From NCBI GenBank assembly GCA_044227665.1, contig JBGAWK010000005.1:1-64000 (forward strand): a stretch of DNA of 64,000 bases. The letters are read 5' to 3'. Of the stretch, positions 62,619 through 64,000 are shown piece by piece (position 1 is the first letter of the stretch; each line of letters opens with the position of its first letter). The notes below the pieces were generated by a model. The model made no database searches and was not told the origin of the DNA. It worked only from the letters and a program-made list of their open reading frames with translations. Source of the DNA: JBGAWK01 sp044227665. GTDB lineage: Bacteria; Bacteroidota; Bacteroidia; Chitinophagales; JADIYW01. The position numbers were made by a program, and so were the translations under genes.

Positions 62619-63386
62619 TTATTCTTCAACGACCACGGTAGGAACGCGCTCCCATTCTTCTACATCAGAAAGGATACGTCCACAATGCTCACAAGTGATG
62701 ATATTCTTTTTTGTACGAATGATGGACTGTGTCTGCAAGGGTATCTTGCCAAAGCAACCACCACAGGCATCACGTTGTACTTTTACTACTGCCAAGCCAT
62801 TTTTGTAAGATTTGCGAATCCTATAGTAAGCATTGCGATATTTTTCATCTATATCTTTTGCTATGTCTGATATTTTGTCGTTCAAATCTTTCTCTTCTTT
62901 CTCTGTTTCGCTGATGATTACCTGTAATTCTTTATGTTTTTCTCCTAGCAAGGCATTTTTGTTGTCAATGGTGGACTGCGTTTCATTAATAGTATCTTGC
63001 AAGGTTTCTACAGCAAAGGTGGTATCTTTGATTTTTTTCTCGCAGAGTTGTATTTCCAGCTTCTGCATTTCTATTTCCTTAGTAAGAGCATCGAATTCAC
63101 GGTTGTTTTTTACAGAATTCAATTGTTTGTCGAATTTTATAATCTGTGCACTAGACTCCTTGATTATGTTTTTTCTGTCGCTAATATCAATATTTTTCTC
63201 TTCCACTTCTGCCTTTATCTTAGAAAGACGAGTGTTAAGCCCTGTAAGCTCATCTTCAAGGTCTGCCACTTCCATAGGCAATTCCCCTTTCATCACTTGT
63301 ATGGCATCTAACTTGGAATGTACTTCCTGTAGTGTTGCCAGTTCATGCAATTTATCTGCTATGGTATGTTCTTTTGTCTTAGCCAT
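62619..63386 (-). CDS. C4-type zinc-ribbon protein with long coiled coil (CdsZ/zf-RING_7-like)
   Basis: 255 aa. About residues 10-190 form a coiled coil rich in Lys and Glu (for example ELTGLNTRLSKIKAEVEEKN). The C-terminus has CGGCFGKIPLQTQSIIRTKK, then CEHCGRIL, a four-cysteine zinc ribbon. Proteins of this type are conserved beside Nif3 genes in Bacteroidota and elsewhere; one chlamydial relative is a hub scaffold for type III secretion components. Its own role is unknown. The ATG touches the Nif3 stop codon (63386/63387), so the two are translated together. Confidence 0.88.
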   Translation of the reverse strand: MAKTKEHTIADKLHELATLQEVHSKLDAIQVMKGELPMEVADLEDELTGLNTRLSKIKAEVEEKNIDISDRKNIIKESSAQIIKFDKQLNSVKNNREFDALTKEIEMQKLEIQLCEKKIKDTTFAVETLQDTINETQSTIDNKNALLGEKHKELQVIISETEKEEKDLNDKISDIAKDIDEKYRNAYYRIRKSYKNGLAVVKVQRDACGGCFGKIPLQTQSIIRTKKNIITCEHCGRILSDVEEWERVPTVVVEE

Positions 63387-64000
63387 TTATATATAATTTA
63401 CTGGATTGGTATTATGTTTTGTCAAATGGAGTGCAAAGGTAGGAAATTTTTTATATAAAATATCATAAAAAAGTTGCATAGTAAATTGTTCACTCTCATA
63501 GTGACCTATGTCTGCAATGAGTATTTTGCCGTCGGCATCAAAGAATTGATGGTATTTGAAATCTCCGCTTATAAATACCTGAGCCCCTATATGAATTGCT
63601 TTTTGTAGAAGAAAATTGCCTGCGCCGCCACACAAGGCTATGGTGTCAATTTTTTTGCCTATGTATGGTGTATGTCGAATACATTTGGTCTGCATGGTGT
63701 CTTTGAGCCATACCAAAAATTCTTTTTCATCCATAGGGTTGCTTAATGTACCTATAATCCCTGCTCCAATATAGGGATTATGATTTTGTAGTACAATGAT
63801 ATCATAAGCAACTTCCTCATAAGGATGGGTAGATAGTAGGGCTTTTACTATACCTTGTTGAAGATGAGGCGGAAAAATTACTTCTATTTTGTATTCATCT
63901 TCTGTATGTCTTTTTTCTATATTGCCTACAAATGGATGTGTCTGCATTCCTGCCTTGAACGTGCCTTTGCCCTCAGTGGCATAGCTACACTCACTATAGT
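63387..64000 (-). CDS. Nif3-like dinuclear metal centre protein, C-terminal part (gene continues past the right edge)
   Basis: The frame is open to the window edge, reading through residues YSECSYATEGKGTFK before the first internal ATG at 63947, so this is a partial gene. The insert domain resembles the PII/CutA-like module of the longer bacterial Nif3 form (FPPHLQQGIVKALLSTHPYEEVAYDI). The C-terminal core then carries IDTIALCGGAGNFLLQKA, AQVFISGDFKYHQFFDA and ADIGHYESEQF, with the His and Glu metal ligands. The toroidal hexamer is sometimes called GTP cyclohydrolase 1 type 2, but the true role is not settled. Followed directly by the zinc-ribbon gene. Confidence 0.92.
   Translation of the reverse strand, partial: YSECSYATEGKGTFKAGMQTHPFVGNIEKRHTEDEYKIEVIFPPHLQQGIVKALLSTHPYEEVAYDIIVLQNHNPYIGAGIIGTLSNPMDEKEFLVWLKDTMQTKCIRHTPYIGKKIDTIALCGGAGNFLLQKAIHIGAQVFISGDFKYHQFFDADGKILIADIGHYESEQFTMQLFYDILYKKFPTFALHLTKHNTNPVNYI

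Noticed and set aside
62833..63396. 187-codon plus-strand open frame
   Set aside because: Antisense shadow of the zinc-ribbon/coiled-coil gene; low-complexity Ser/Phe composition comes from Lys/Glu codons on the other strand.
1..64000. CRISPR arrays, rRNA genes, prophage or integrative-element modules
   Set aside because: No regularly spaced direct repeats, rRNA-like segments, integrase, or phage structural genes were seen; the gene set is housekeeping and envelope.

Overview
The window looks like chromosomal DNA from a Bacteroidota member, probably of the Chitinophagales/Sphingobacteriales type; the order is inferred and not proven. The main reasons are a full-length SprA (the outer-membrane pore of gliding motility and the type IX secretion system) directly behind ruvA, a secreted hydrolase with a type IX C-terminal sorting domain, a zinc-less Bacteroidota-type TraR/DksA protein, and the gene order purH-mreB-mreC-mreD-mrdA-rodA. 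There are also no Shine-Dalgarno-like leaders, and Bacteroidota -7 boxes (TAnnTTTG) recur. LpxK and Psd show a Gram-negative envelope. The DNA is AT-rich and very tightly packed: the only stretch over 300 bases without an intact gene is the left edge.

Layout. 1-326 holds the decayed 3' end of a FISUMP-type gene and perhaps an IS end. 327-8.0 kb: lipid and hydrolase genes, a metal-ligand-less ureohydrolase homologue, cysS, a membrane glycosyltransferase and a T9SS cargo hydrolase. 8.2-28.1 kb: one long rightward run (methyltransferase, eno, ftsB-like, deoC, deoD, lysS, ileS, dksA-like, lspA, ABC ATPase, ruvA, sprA, TrpF-like protein). 28.1-38.7 kb: a DUF2279 protein, thrS, an unrecognised soluble protein, a CoA-pyrophosphatase-type NUDIX, tRNA-Ser(GGA), metG, tRNA-Arg(CCT), a double TonB-C protein, a steroid-5-alpha-reductase-like protein and argS. 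38.8-43.2 kb: arginine decarboxylase, lpxK, and an AlkB-type hydroxylase divergent from a TetR regulator. 43.2-50.1 kb: surface glycan genes (GT39, DPM1-like GT2, wecB, a GT-C-like membrane protein, acyltransferase 3). 50.2-54.5 kb: aminotransferase, psd, sterol desaturase, beta-propeller lipoprotein. 54.6-61.6 kb: the leftward purH-mreBCD-mrdA-rodA elongasome cluster. 61.9-64 kb: a sugar nucleotidyltransferase, a zinc-ribbon protein and Nif3, which runs off the right edge.

Working together. Six aminoacyl-tRNA synthetases (Cys, Lys, Ile, Thr, Met, Arg) and two tRNAs form a translation-heavy neighbourhood. MreBCD, PBP2 and RodA build the lateral wall; LspA, SprA and the T9SS cargo belong to envelope biogenesis and secretion; LpxK, Psd, PlsC and the desaturase/hydroxylase enzymes make or modify lipids.

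Most notable observations: (i) an orphan leftward transcription unit at about 61.69-61.85 kb, with a strong terminator, a 9-bp long-range closing helix and a -7-like box, which looks like an undescribed structured small RNA; (ii) an isoleucyl-tRNA synthetase whose HIGH signature is rearranged to GIHH; (iii) -7 boxes lying 4-6 nt from start codons at many genes, implying leaderless mRNAs; (iv) convergent gene ends that abut or overlap with no room for terminators; (v) a TetR/alkB intergenic palindrome placed exactly over both promoters. No CRISPR array, rRNA operon, prophage or intact transposon was seen.
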